Assembly: GCA_019914945.1 (NCBI GenBank)
Contig: CM034108.1
Span: 11,348,280-11,412,279 of the forward strand
Source: Typha latifolia
Lineage: Eukaryota; Streptophyta; Magnoliopsida; Poales; Typhaceae
Direction: 5' to 3'
Length of the DNA: 64,000 bases
This document shows positions 46,960 through 58,017 of this stretch, piece after piece. The notes below the pieces were generated by a model. The model had not been told where the DNA came from, did no database searches, and saw nothing but the letters and a program-made list of their open reading frames with translations. Position 1 is the first letter of the stretch. The number at the start of each line of letters is the position of its first letter. A program made the translations under genes and the position numbers.

Positions 46960-48270
46960 CATCATGGCTCAACTCCGGCAAGGATTTCAACTCCGTCTTC
47001 ACTCTTGAAGACCAAGAGAAGTTGAGCATGACTTCAACTACTCAATTGGAACTATTTTGGTCAGCATACCTGTAAAAATTTTCTTTATGTAGATCTTCTC
47101 TAAGATGAATTGCTCATCTTCAAGCAATGAGCGGATGAAGCAGTACATGATATCTATCTATTTTTCCCATTGTGAAATGTTGAATTCTTTGCAAGATAAA
47201 TTTCACTCTAGCTATCGCTGTGCAATTTGATATCTTCATATGGCATACCTAATTTAGTCGTCAAATTTCTCAACCTTGTAACTTTGAAGCCTAATTGACC
47301 GTTGTGCTCCCCAAAGTGAATACATAACCTATAGTACTTTTTCTACCATCTAGATCACTAGCAATATCTGTATCCATGTACCCTTGAAGCTTGATCTCTA
47401 ATCCACCATAACATAGTCCAATATATGCAGCCCCTCTCAGATATCTAAAAATCCACTTAATTACTTTCCAATGTTCCTTGCTTAGATTGTTCATAAATCT
47501 GCTAACAACTCTCACTACATGTGTAATATCTAGCCTTATGCACATCATAGCGTACATAAGATTGCATGTTGCATATGGTACTTTCTTCATGTAGGTCGTG
47601 TCACCTAGAGTCTTTGCATACTAGTTATTGCTTAACTTGAAATGGCATATTACTAATAGGGGGTGCAAATGAGCTAAGCTTGAGCGAGCTTGGAGTTGCT
47701 CAGGCTCGACTCGAAATTAATTCAAGCTAAAATCATCTATTTGGCAATTACATCTGTTATAGCCATATGTAATCATAAACCTATTAAACTTGAGATACTA
47801 CTGCCTAGGAGCTTGCTTCAGACTGTACAAGCTCTTCTTGAGACGACATAGTAGATTTTCTTCGTCTTCAACTACAAACCATTTAGTTGATGTATGTAGA
47901 TTTGTTCATTTAAGTCATAGAGGAATGTTTTATTTACATATCTAGCATCTCAAGATTAAATCCTCTAGAGCCACCAAAACTCGGAACATTTCAAATTATG
48001 GTAAGTTTAACAATAGGTGTGAATATTTCAATGTAGTCAATATCTGCTCTTTGTTGAAATCCTTTTACCACAAATCTGGCCTTATATCTCTTGGTGTCAT
48101 ATGTTCTTCTTTCAGCCTCTATATCCACTTGTCGTGAAGAGCTTTCTTCCTTGCATGTAGGCGTACCAAATCCTATGTCCGGTTCAGCATCAATGAGTCC
48201 ATCTCCTCATCCATAACCCTCTACCAGTAAATGCTAGTATCAACCTGTGAAGCTTCTTAAAAAATATTCT
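46960..48270 (-). pseudogene. Copia pol remnant (RT to RNase H)
   Basis: On the minus strand 48160-48000 reads YDTKRYKARFVVKGF and ADIDYIEIFTPIVKL, and 47900-47815 reads LLCRLKKSLYSLKQAPRQ. Positions 47590-47291 read KVPYATCNLMYAMMCIRLDI, KEHWKVIKWIFRYLRGA and DLDGRKSTIGYVF. These are RT and RT/RNase H motifs of a copia family different from the one at 716-5362. A hAT-like fragment (GGGGGTGCAAATGAGCTAAG) interrupts it at about 47655. No LTRs were found. Confidence 0.8.
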
Positions 48271-49318
48271 GCCTTACCATTGTCAGTCAAAAATAAATAA
48301 ACTTTTATATGAAAATATTATCGGTTTCCAAATATGTTAGAATTATAAGGAGGTTAAGTGACACAAATAATTAATGAGTCATATTAAAATTTAGCAACAC
48401 CACAAGTAGTTAAAATTTAGGGTTAAATGCATTTTATTTCATATACTTATACCCAAAATCACTTTACCTCCTATATACTTCAAAAAGTCTCAAACCAGTC
48501 CTTAATACTTATGACTAAAATGCAACTGTTAGTTTTTCTATTAAGCAATGATGTCAAAATGACCAAAATATTCCTATCGTGTTTGTTAGAGAAGACATAC
48601 AGATTTTAATATAATGCAGCAAAATTATCAAAATAGTCTTAATACTCGGTTAAATTTAACAGAATAAAAAATTTCTTGCAGGAGAGGTTTCTTCCTCCCT
48701 GCTGTAAAACTTGTCTATCTTCCTAAAATTCTCTCCTTCAGCTCTAGTTTCTGTAAAAAAAAAGAAAAAAAAAAGAATCCTTACTTTTTTTTCACTCGTT
48801 ATCTTGAGAAAAATTGGGGCTAATCCCAATCACTAAAATTTACATTTAAAAAGAATGAGAAAATAGGTTTAAGTACAAGTTAGTCAATTTTCTGGGTGCG
48901 TAACTGAAGATTTTCCTACATTAACCATCATTCGAACTAGATTAATTCGACATCAAATGGGCATGCACCATAATAGCGTGAATTGGTTCAAATTGTATGC
49001 ATATATAGTTGGTCAGGTGAATTTAGCTTTGTCTTAATGTCTCTTAAATCAGTTCATCTGCGTTGAGATTATGCTATCTAGGAAAAAATTCAGTAGGATT
49101 AACAACAGATCTAAATGCAAAAGTTGGAGAAAGTGTTTCTTTGAATGATGTATTCTTGCAAAGGAAAGTTTATATAGGATTAAAGAAGATACAACTCCAA
49201 CAATATTTACTGTGTGAAAAAGGTAGAGATTATTTCCCAGATATCTAAACATTCAAGGCAATTTTCAGATAGATGGCCATTAGCAGATCATGTGTTACAG
49301 AGTAGTAATTCTACAGAC
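48271..49318. other. Intergenic DNA with MITE ends
   Basis: Positions 48340-48415 match one end of the MITE at 35465-35905. Positions 48420-48500 (GGGTTAAATGCATTTTATTT...CAAACCAGTCC) look like another MITE terminus. Positions 48700-49318 are the 3' flank of the armadillo gene, with no feature seen. Confidence 0.45.
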
Positions 49319-51121
49319 TTAGAAGCTCCAAATTCCAGTAAGTATACTTCTGAATCCTTTACCTGCGAGCTTCTTAACGACCTTCTTCGCATCAGTTACG
49401 TTAGTCTCTGCAAGCATCTCTAAATTCTTTACACACTCCGAAGATGCAATCTTTCTCCGGCTGCTGCTGCTCTCCGTTAAGTACATCAACGCAGACAGCA
49501 AGAACTTCGTCGTCGCCGACTTTTCCCCATTGGTATGAAGCAACCGCAGAATTCTGTTGATGTTTTCGCCTTCTTGAACGAATCTTTTCCGGTTCCTTTG
49601 GATTGAGACCAAGCTGCATAGGACCTCTGCTGCAATGTCTCTTAGTTCAAGAGAACTGTTGGTCTCAAGCATCATTACAAGCTCTGGCATGAAGCCTTCA
49701 TCACCCATTGCCTTCTTAGTCTCTTCAGATATCGAGCAGAGATGGCGTGATACCTTTAACGCCGACTGCTTCATGGAGATCTCACCATTCCTCAGAAAGA
49801 AGAGAGTGTGACGGAGGAACGCAGAATTGATTAAGAAATTCACCCAATTCACTGATGAGAAGCAGAGAGACTCGATGGCCCTGAGAGCGACCTCTCTTGC
49901 TTTGCATGAATGAGGAGAGCTTGGATCAAACACCAGAACAAGTGAGTCTATCACCCCTTCTTTCACCGCCTTTTGCTTGATACCGTGATCGTCAGAGGAA
50001 ATGGTAGCTAAGAACTCCATGGCTTGGATTTGTTTCACCTCCTCTGCAGCTCTCAAGAGCTCAGCGAAAACAGAAACTGCCCCTTGCTCCACCATGAACC
50101 TCTTGATCTCGTCCACACAGCTGAGGCTCTTCAACACACCACAAGCCGAGCAAACCAACTCTTCACTGCTACACAAATCTCTGCAGACGTCGAGCAATGC
50201 TGCGACGCCTCCATGAGAGGAAACCGACCATGCATTGTCTGAATTCTCTGTAAGTTTCTTGAGGGTTCGAGCTGCTTGTTCTTTGGCTAAGACATTCCCT
50301 GTCTCCAAAACCTGAACCAACGAAGCCATAACACCAGCAACAACAAGTGCTACTCTGCACGAATGGAGCTCTGCGATCACCGAAATGGCTTCCAACGCTC
50401 CATCTCGAACACCCATGTCTCCAAATTTAAGGAGGCTAACTAGAAGACTAATACCATCAACTCCATTGGCTGCTACAATGCTCACATACTTGTCATCCTC
50501 ATGGAGGAGCTCGTTAAGCGCGACTAAGACTCGGATTTTCATGTCTGAGGTACCAATCCTTAGTCTTGAGAAGAGATCGTTCGCGTAGAACATTATGTCC
50601 TCCCTGCTCGCCCCAGTGCTTGGTTTTGACACGACGATAGCTCGAGAGTGCATTAAAGCACCAGAAGAGTACATCTCCACCAGGTGTTTGATGTGGGTCT
50701 CGAGCTTAGTGGCCACAACGTCGAGATCACTCTTGAGAAGAAGCTTTCCTCCACTGTAAGACTCATCAGAGCAGTGCTCAATTATTACTTGTGTCTCATG
50801 CCCAGTTGATACTATGGATTGTAATAGCTTGATAAGTTCAGAATTCTCCTGGGAGTCGTCGCCTTCGGCTGCAGCGGACAGGCCGGTGTAGAGTTCTTCT
50901 AGTTTTTTGCGAATTGATCGCCATTTGGCATGAAGCAATCTGATAGAGTAGGAAGAGGAGATCAAGGAACTGATGAACTCTGCTGCTCTTGCAAGGCTAA
51001 CACTCTCTTTTTCCTCTTCTTCCATCTTTACTAGGCGATTGATATCAAACTCTCCGTAATTATGGGTCTTACTATGTCTGCTGTAACTGGATTCTGACAC
51101 TGCTACCATATAAGAGACCAA
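49319..51121 (-). CDS. Armadillo-repeat protein without U-box
   Basis: This is a single uninterrupted frame of 600 residues, or 568 from the second Met in MEEEEKESVSLARAAEF. The N-terminal 150 residues are helical (LARAAEFISSLISSSYSIRL, KWRSIRKKLEELYTGL) and match the N-terminal region that precedes armadillo repeats in plant vacuolar-8-like and PUB-ARM-like proteins. From about residue 190 to 590 a series of armadillo repeats follows (VRDGALEAISVIAELHSCRV, AKEQAARTLKKLTENSDNAW, SALKVSRHLCSISEETKKAM, LRDIAAEVLCSLVSIQRN). No U-box is present, so it is probably a protein-binding scaffold rather than an E3 ligase. Codon use and the long clean frame support a functional gene. It is transcribed away from the dynein light chain gene. 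Confidence 0.9.
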   Translation of the reverse strand: MVSYMVAVSESSYSRHSKTHNYGEFDINRLVKMEEEEKESVSLARAAEFISSLISSSYSIRLLHAKWRSIRKKLEELYTGLSAAAEGDDSQENSELIKLLQSIVSTGHETQVIIEHCSDESYSGGKLLLKSDLDVVATKLETHIKHLVEMYSSGALMHSRAIVVSKPSTGASREDIMFYANDLFSRLRIGTSDMKIRVLVALNELLHEDDKYVSIVAANGVDGISLLVSLLKFGDMGVRDGALEAISVIAELHSCRVALVVAGVMASLVQVLETGNVLAKEQAARTLKKLTENSDNAWSVSSHGGVAALLDVCRDLCSSEELVCSACGVLKSLSCVDEIKRFMVEQGAVSVFAELLRAAEEVKQIQAMEFLATISSDDHGIKQKAVKEGVIDSLVLVFDPSSPHSCKAREVALRAIESLCFSSVNWVNFLINSAFLRHTLFFLRNGEISMKQSALKVSRHLCSISEETKKAMGDEGFMPELVMMLETNSSLELRDIAAEVLCSLVSIQRNRKRFVQEGENINRILRLLHTNGEKSATTKFLLSALMYLTESSSSRRKIASSECVKNLEMLAETNVTDAKKVVKKLAGKGFRSILTGIWSF

Positions 51122-52971
51122 TCTTCGGATGATTGTGTGTAAATAGTTAAAGGCAAGGAAAAACGCTTGCAGCTATCAGAATGGTAGAAGATCTGATTGT
51201 AGTTTGGCATTGTGGAAAAAGACTTGTGCGAGTAGTTCTTTGTGAAGAGAAGTTTGGTTGGGTAGATGAAAATTTGGTAACGAGTAGTTGGATAGGTAGT
51301 TGCTGAATTGTCATGGAAGATGTAATTTTCAGTATAACTGAACTAGTTGACAAGCCCAGCAGAATCTTAGAAATGGGACAAGATATTTTCGGAACAGAGG
51401 GATTGAACTTTGATAAAAGCTGCTGACAAGAGCAGCGGTACTTTGATACATGTAGCAATGGAGAAGCTTCATATAAACTGTTTAACAAAGTTAAAACTCA
51501 GTCGTAGTTAAGATTACGAGTAATATTCGTTCACAAGGTCGTAGATTTATATAAAATGAAGAACGTTTACATAAGTTTGAGATAATACATGAGGACAATA
51601 TGATCTACCTAAAGACTAGCATTACAGAACTTTGAAGCACCTAGTTATTACAAAACTTTGAGCTAAAGCTATGATACTTGTAAGTCTTATAGAGTTGATG
51701 TGAAGGTAGGCGAAAGTTGTAGCCATATGGACCACTGAGAGCACCACTTGAGGGTAAGTAAAAGTGTAGGATATACGAAATTTCTCAACAGTAGGGTATC
51801 AAATTGCTTCGCATGTGAATCCTTGGTTTGTTTGTTTGCAGTACCTTAGGACTGTGGTGTCACATTAATAAGAGAGGGGACGACCGACTGCCTTTAGCTG
51901 AGAGAAAGAGAGAGGAAGCACCCAAGGAAGAGGGACTAAAGTACCGTATCAAAACAAAGTTAAAAGGATGCACAGGAAGGCACGGGTCATCCCTACCAAG
52001 AATAAAGTAGATCAACTTTTGGAGAGACCTACAAAAGTTGGACATAAAATAAGTATTCACTAGAAAGATAGAGTGACAATAATTGACATGGCACTAAAAA
52101 TCTTCCTAAAACCACGATTATAGATATGCATGCAGATAAGATAAGCATGGAGCACATCCAAAACATACACACTCATTCATGAAAAAGACTATATAATATC
52201 ATGTGGACAGGTATTACCTGAAAAAGGATGAGTTTGAAAAGTCCGAAGCCATAGAAAAAAGTGTGCTAAAATTCTATACGGCACACTAATATATAGACTG
52301 TTTTAAAGTAAAGTAGCAGAGAAAAAGTGCATCCTCTTCGGTGGGTATTGGCCATAGGATTCAGCTGAGTTTATTGCAAATTTTCCATCACTTTGATGCA
52401 CTGTCATTAGTCACTGGCCCCATCGCTTTGAATCCAAGATGTTTTTTTCTCAGGTACAAGATGTTAACTGGTGCCACAACTGATAAGAGGTTTACAGGAA
52501 AAGAATGGTGCAGCTTAAAGCTAACCTTAAACAACACGTAGCTTTATCTCTGCCACAACGATGACAGAAGAAGAGTCCAGTGCAGCAAAGCAAGGAGACA
52601 AATGCGCCAGTAGTGGAAGAGTCCAGCACCAGCCATCTGTGCCTAATTGAATCCAGAGTACCACGAATATAGCAACACCATTCAAAGATAAGAGTATGTG
52701 ATCCTCCAGGTGCACAGGTGGGCCTTAATCAATTCATCACGGCTTTGCTACCACATAGCATATTCTTGGATATCTCCTCTTGGCCGCAAAACTCGAATCC
52801 AGTCAACGTGGCCTCGATCTCATCCAGCATCCGCCATTGCTACTTCCCTCTGCCACCAACAGTATTTAGTAAGACCATCGTTTCCTTCATCCATAGTCTT
52901 CCCTTCTTGCAAACCAGAACCAAATTCCAGGCTCCTCTTCCTTCCTATTCTTGCGAAGTTTAAAAGTAGGA
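51122..52971. other. Shared upstream region of two divergent genes
   Basis: This 1.85-kb gap separates the starts of the armadillo gene (minus) and the dynein light chain gene (plus) and must hold both promoters. No gene is recognised; several 60-120 codon frames on both strands have no family features. The last 250 bases are the likely leader of the light chain gene. Confidence 0.55.
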
Positions 52972-53426
52972 ATGCTGGAAAGCAAGGCAATCATAGGAGA
53001 AACAGACATGCTGCAGACCATGCAGCAGGATGCACTCCGCTTGGCTGGGAAGGCCCTTGATGAATTAGATGTCACAGACTCCACTGATATTGCTCGTTTC
53101 GTCAAGAAGGTATTTTCTTACGATCAAGATAATATATGAGAGAATAACAGTAACCTCCATGATATATATTTTTTTTTCTATTGTATCATTTCATCTTCCT
53201 CTCATGGATGATTTGCAACTATGCATGGCTGCAGGAGTTTGATAGCTCGTATGGGCTTGGATGGCAGTGCATCGTCGGGAGGGATTTCGGTTCCTTTGTG
53301 ACGCATCATTGTGGCTGCTTCATCTATTTCAGCATAGGCAGCCTCACAGTTTTGCTCTTCAGAGGTGGAGCAGCTCATGAATCCGACGCAGGGCAGCTCA
53401 TTGCCATGGAAACAGTTGAGGCGTGA
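52972..53426 (+). CDS. Dynein light chain, LC8 type
   Basis: Exons are 52972-53109 and 53235-53426. The donor is AAG/GTATTT and the acceptor is GCTGCAG/GAGTTT, phase 0, giving 109 residues. Exon 1 begins MLESKAIIGETDMLQTMQQD and ends TDIARFVKK. Exon 2 begins EFDSSYGLGWQCIVGRDFGS and contains THHCGCFIYFSIGSLTVLLF. These match the LC8 landmarks KKEFDxxYGxGWQCVVGxxFGxxxTH and the final beta strand FIYF..ExxxxLLF, with a short C-terminal extension. Plants lack dynein heavy chains, so LC8 proteins serve there as small dimerising hubs. The gene is convergent with CNGC4. Confidence 0.93.
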
Positions 53427-54314
53427 AACTCCCTTTATCTTGTAACTCAGATTTTTTTTTTTATATTGGGTTTATGATGTTAAAGGGAAGAAGATGTAAC
53501 GATTAGAATCGCATACTGTTCCAGAGTATTCAAATTCTAACTCTTCATCCTGTTTGGCTTGCAAAGGGAAAACTTCCTGCAAAATCTGCAGTACGGAAAA
53601 TGGGAAACTTGGACACATAATCACAAGAATTCTAGCAAGTAAAAAAAAAAAAAAGGTTGCATGCTGTACATAACTTTACAAGAATCCCGCAATTAGAACA
53701 AGATTTTATATCCTAATGTCAAAATCTCAGTATCACAAATAGCTGGTGACTAGTCCTGGAAGTTGAAAGTGGCACCAATTTGGTGTAATTGATCAAAGGG
53801 TGCAAAAGAAAAGATCCAGCTATTGGAAGGAGTAGAGTTTCACAGGTAGTCTTTAGTAGTTCAGTTTGACATAGCTATTAGCGACTAATCCATGGATATA
53901 AAAGCTCTCATTCTTCAAAAATGAATGCAATAGCCTAGTTCCGTGAGCATTTCTCCAAACATCAGAAGCAATTAGCACGCCATTGCAAGAATTCAATCCG
54001 ACCAAAATATAAAAAGGAAAACAAATTCACCAATTGCAAAATTGCCCATGCAAATCTTCAAGTCTAGGGAGATTTACCAACAGACATCCAATTTAAAACT
54101 ACAATAAATTGCAAAAAAGAGAAGTTGCCAGTAAGGAAATCAGATCATCCTTTCTCGCGATCAAGAAAATTCATATCTTTGAAGATTGCGAGAATTCGCC
54201 GGTTACGATTGCAGAGAGAAACTAATGGAGTTAGTGCCAGATTGCAAGATTTCACGAACCCACTAAAACCAGCATCAAATCACATCAATTAAAATGATAA
54301 ATTTACAATCGCGA
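53427..54314. other. Convergent 3' region between dynein light chain and CNGC4
   Basis: No gene is seen. The two genes end tail to tail 888 bases apart, and the space presumably holds both 3' untranslated regions. Confidence 0.6.
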
Positions 54315-55910
54315 TCAAGAAAGCGCATCCCGTTGTGGCTTGGGCGACGTGAGCAGAGCCGCGTAGTGTCGGAGCCTCTCCTCCCCCGGCGACGCGCATC
54401 TCGAGGCCTCCGTCGGCCTCCTCGCCCTCACGATCGCCATCCGAGCCAGGAAACCCTGGCTCTTATACCTCTTCCACGACATTTGAATCGCCACCGCCGC
54501 CCACGTTCTCCACCCGGGGGAGTAGTACCTCGCGCTCCTCTTCACCTTCTCGTTCACGAACGTGTACCGAAAATGCTGCGTCACGTACCTGTTCATTTTA
54601 CATTTAACACCCTGCATTTAATCCAATATCCGATTTGGACGCTACACAGCTCTTAGGGGGTCTTCTATTTGCATAATTAAAATTTAGATTTATTAGATTT
54701 ATTTATAATATAGACAAAATATATGGTGTACTTTATGACTTTTTCTTAAAAGAAATTAGTCAACGAGGCAAGTCGAGGGTGTAAAATATAACTTTGCCCC
54801 CCTTCTTTAATAGTAGAAAATGGCGAGTTAATGGTGGTACCTCAGGTCCCCCGCCTCGAGCCCAAAGGCCTCGGTGGACTCGAGCGTCACCAAAGTAGAC
54901 GAAGACGGCGGAAGGCGTTCGATGAAGGGGCGGCGAAGACACCAAGAGAGGAGCTCATCGCCGCTGAAGTTGCCGGGGCCGAGCATGCAGCAACTCTTGA
55001 CGCCGTCGCGGAGAACTTGGCTGCTCTGAAGGTGGCCACGGACTATGAACAGCATGCGCTGCACTGGATCCCCCTCTCTGGTTATCTGAATCATTACAAC
55101 ACGTTACACGTACATGTGAATCATGCGACGGTGCAATTGTTTGTTAGAGTAGGAGAAGAAGAGGAGAAGAGTTGGTGACTTACAGTTTCTCCTTTTGGGA
55201 GGATGAAGGACTTCACTCTATCGCAGATGTTCTCCAAGACTAACTCGTCCATGTGTTGAAATAATGGAACCTGAGATTCATACGTAGTCTTGTTAGATTT
55301 AATGCATGCTCCAACGACAACCGCAATACCGGCTATCTGTTTCCATGATGCAGAACAATGGACTACTAAATTTGGTACCTGGCGGACGAGATCAAGGCAG
55401 AGATGATACTTGATATCCCTCCTCAATCCCTCTGGAAGATTTTGGATCATCTCCCCCTCGTCCACCCCTCGCATCGCCGCCCACCGCTGCCGCTCGTACT
55501 GCCGCACCCTCTGCTTGATCCCCTTCGGTAGCTGCTTCCGCTTCATCCACCACTCCGACCTTCTCATCTTGAGGTGCAATGCCTGCTTCTTTGATGTCGT
55601 AGAATGTAAGAACACCTACAATGCCATCATACATCCTCATAATTTATTAATCACTACTTGTTAACAATGCAAGTATAAATTTGGAGAGTAACAAAGTGAT
55701 CACCTTGATGTTTCCAATCAGCATTGTAACTAAGAGAAGCCCGGTCGTCACGACGATGATGTTGAAGAAGATCTCGAGCAATTCCGTCGTGCTCTGAAGG
55801 CCGCCGCCGAAGGTTCTGAACTTGATAGACATCATAGACTACCAGAGATGTTAAGGATCTCGTTATAGCAAAATATCCAATAACAACTACACCTTTTACC
55901 TATGGATCAG

Positions 55911-55959
<49 letters not shown>

Positions 55960-58017
55960 AGGATTTCTTACGTTATGTTCATCAGACCCCAGAAGATGGG
56001 AAGCAGCATCTTCTCCAATCGGCTCGAGTTCATGACAAGTAGAAGTGTCCACTTATAATTGCCATAATCATAGTTATCTTGGCTATTGAGGCAAGTGGTC
56101 CTGGCATGCATGTTGTGAGCCCAAGCCATCCTTTCCCTTTCACTGCTTGCAGTGGGGATACTATAGTATACAGGATTTAAACACCCCACTGTCCTCAGTC
56201 CACACCCTTTGGTTGAAATGCATTGATCATTGAGGCATCTTGTAGCTCTTTGGATGCCAAGCAAATACCAGCACGCACCTACAGCCTGTTACATTGCAAC
56301 AACTATACAATGTTCATAAACTTGAGATAGATAGATATGATCAGCATCTTGGGTCTCGTTGCTAACTACTCACATGAGCTCCTACAAAGTAGGCTATCAA
56401 GTTGAGAGTAATGCCCCACCAAATAGTCCCAAATATGTAACCCGAGGAGTTCTGCAGCCGGCGCAGGAAGCAGATGGAATGATAGATCTTGGGCAGGTAT
56501 TGGATGAGGAACATGATCAAGAAGATGGTCATCACCGCAATCGTTGATCCTCGGCGAATTAGGGCAGGGGCAGCCACCCACAACACTACCTGCAATACAT
56601 TTTTTTTGGGGGGAGGGGGGGAGTGGGGTCAAGAAGAGTAGGTTGTTGGAATTCTTGATAATGAAAATGGCCACAGCCCAAAATAATGTACAAAATGCTT
56701 AATCTAAAAGCACTTGATATGAGACTTAATTGACTGTTCCTCATACATTGGAGTGGGGGAATCTGGTTTTTTGAACTCTAGGTTCCTTCCGATTATACGA
56801 CGACAAGACATCAATAAGGGAAGGACATAATGAAAACAAAGACCGGTATATATATATATATATATCAGTAGATGTAGAGACTAGTCGATCATCACGTCAA
56901 GCAATCAAGTTCTCTCTTGTGTCCCTCTCATAGTCTCATTCCCACGTTGCTGGTATAATGGTCAACAAAGGATCAGGGAGCTTCAGATATACTCTGTATT
57001 CTGGCAATGCCATAGTGTTGGTACTACTACAATCTACAGAGATGATGTCAATCCTCCATGTGCATTCAAAAATCCGTTAAGTACTGCAGGCCATGCTTGT
57101 GTATATAAGTAATCGTGTCATGTCAGTGTGAGGTTGTCCGTATTTAAGTACTAGAAACGGACACTAAAATCATGCGGAATGCATGTGATTCCTCCCTCTA
57201 TCCCCAGTCCGCCCAGTGAATGCTCACTGCTATCTGAATAAGAGCAGGGTTTGTCTTGAGGTGAATTCAAGAAAATTCCAGTCTCTCTATGTAAAGCTAA
57301 CAAACGAATGGCTCACCATGCAGCAAGTGGAAGTGGAAGCCTCACACTCAGAGGTAATTAAAGATGGATGTCAGCAAGAAAAATGCACCAATTAATGGTA
57401 ACTTATTGAGCATAATCATAATTTTAAGAACAAAAAATCATGACCATCACAGCTTATACCTGAGGCACTGGAAAAATGATGAAGAGATCGAAGAAGAACC
57501 CCTTGGTCGACGTCAAGTACTCGAGCGCCACCTCGCGCGAGCTCATCATCGAAATCACACCTTCGACGACTTCCTCGCATGCATGGGACATCGTCGACGA
57601 CCGCCGGTTGCGGTACGCGGTCTTCAGCCTCACCCACATGTTCCACACGTGTACGGCGTCGGTCATGCACCGGAGGACCGTCACCGTGACCGCAAACCAC
57701 CCGTCGACGAAGAGGCACATCTGCGCTCCGCTGATGGAGAGGGCGTAGAAGAAGAGGGGGTCGACGACCAGCCCTGCGGCGCAAACCAGGAGGAAGGTGC
57801 GGTTCCACTCTTGGACCCACCTCGACTGCGGGTCGAGGACGCCGCCTAGTAACCAGCTCTGGCCTCGCCGGACTCCGACGTGGTCAAGTCTTGGTGCATG
57901 TGAGCTGCCCTCTTCATCAGACTCTACATCTTGACCCATGGCTTCGTATGGGGTGTATGTGGACTCTCCAGCTCCGGCCATGGTGGTTTCTAAGTGATCA
58001 TAAAACATAGTGGGCAC
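54315..58017 (-). CDS. CNGC4: Cyclic nucleotide-gated ion channel 4 (HLM1/DND2 type)
   Basis: Eight exons were placed: 58017-57460, 56589-56374, 56285-55972, 55815-55704, 55615-55379, 55270-55184, 55085-54841 and 54588-54315. All introns are GT-AG, all phases agree, and the result is about 680 residues, close to Arabidopsis CNGC4. Recognisable parts are the first membrane segments (WNRTFLLVCAAGLVVDPLFF), GYIFGTIWWGITLNLIAYF, the pore region ending GLMNITTFGGGLQSTTELLE, and LLLVTMLIGNIKVFLHSTTS. The cyclic-nucleotide-binding domain follows with the plant-specific hinge GNFSGDELLSWCLRRPFIER, then a calmodulin-binding IQ motif (AAVAIQMSWKRYK, about residues 621-632) and the family-specific tail YAALLTSPKPQ. 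CNGC4 acts with CNGC2 as a plasma-membrane calcium channel in immunity and cell-death control. Exon 1 is GC-rich and the later exons less so. The exact start is uncertain among three Met codons (58017, 58008 and 57981). Confidence 0.96.
55915..55957. repeat. (TA)n microsatellite in CNGC4 intron 3
   Basis: A TA run of about 43 bases close to the donor of the third intron. Confidence 0.9.
56848..56866. repeat. (TA)n microsatellite in CNGC4 intron 1
   Basis: A short TA run inside the long (870 bp) first intron. Confidence 0.8.

Noticed and set aside
57364..57849. 161-residue plus-strand frame
   Set aside because: It is antisense to GC-rich exon 1 of CNGC4.
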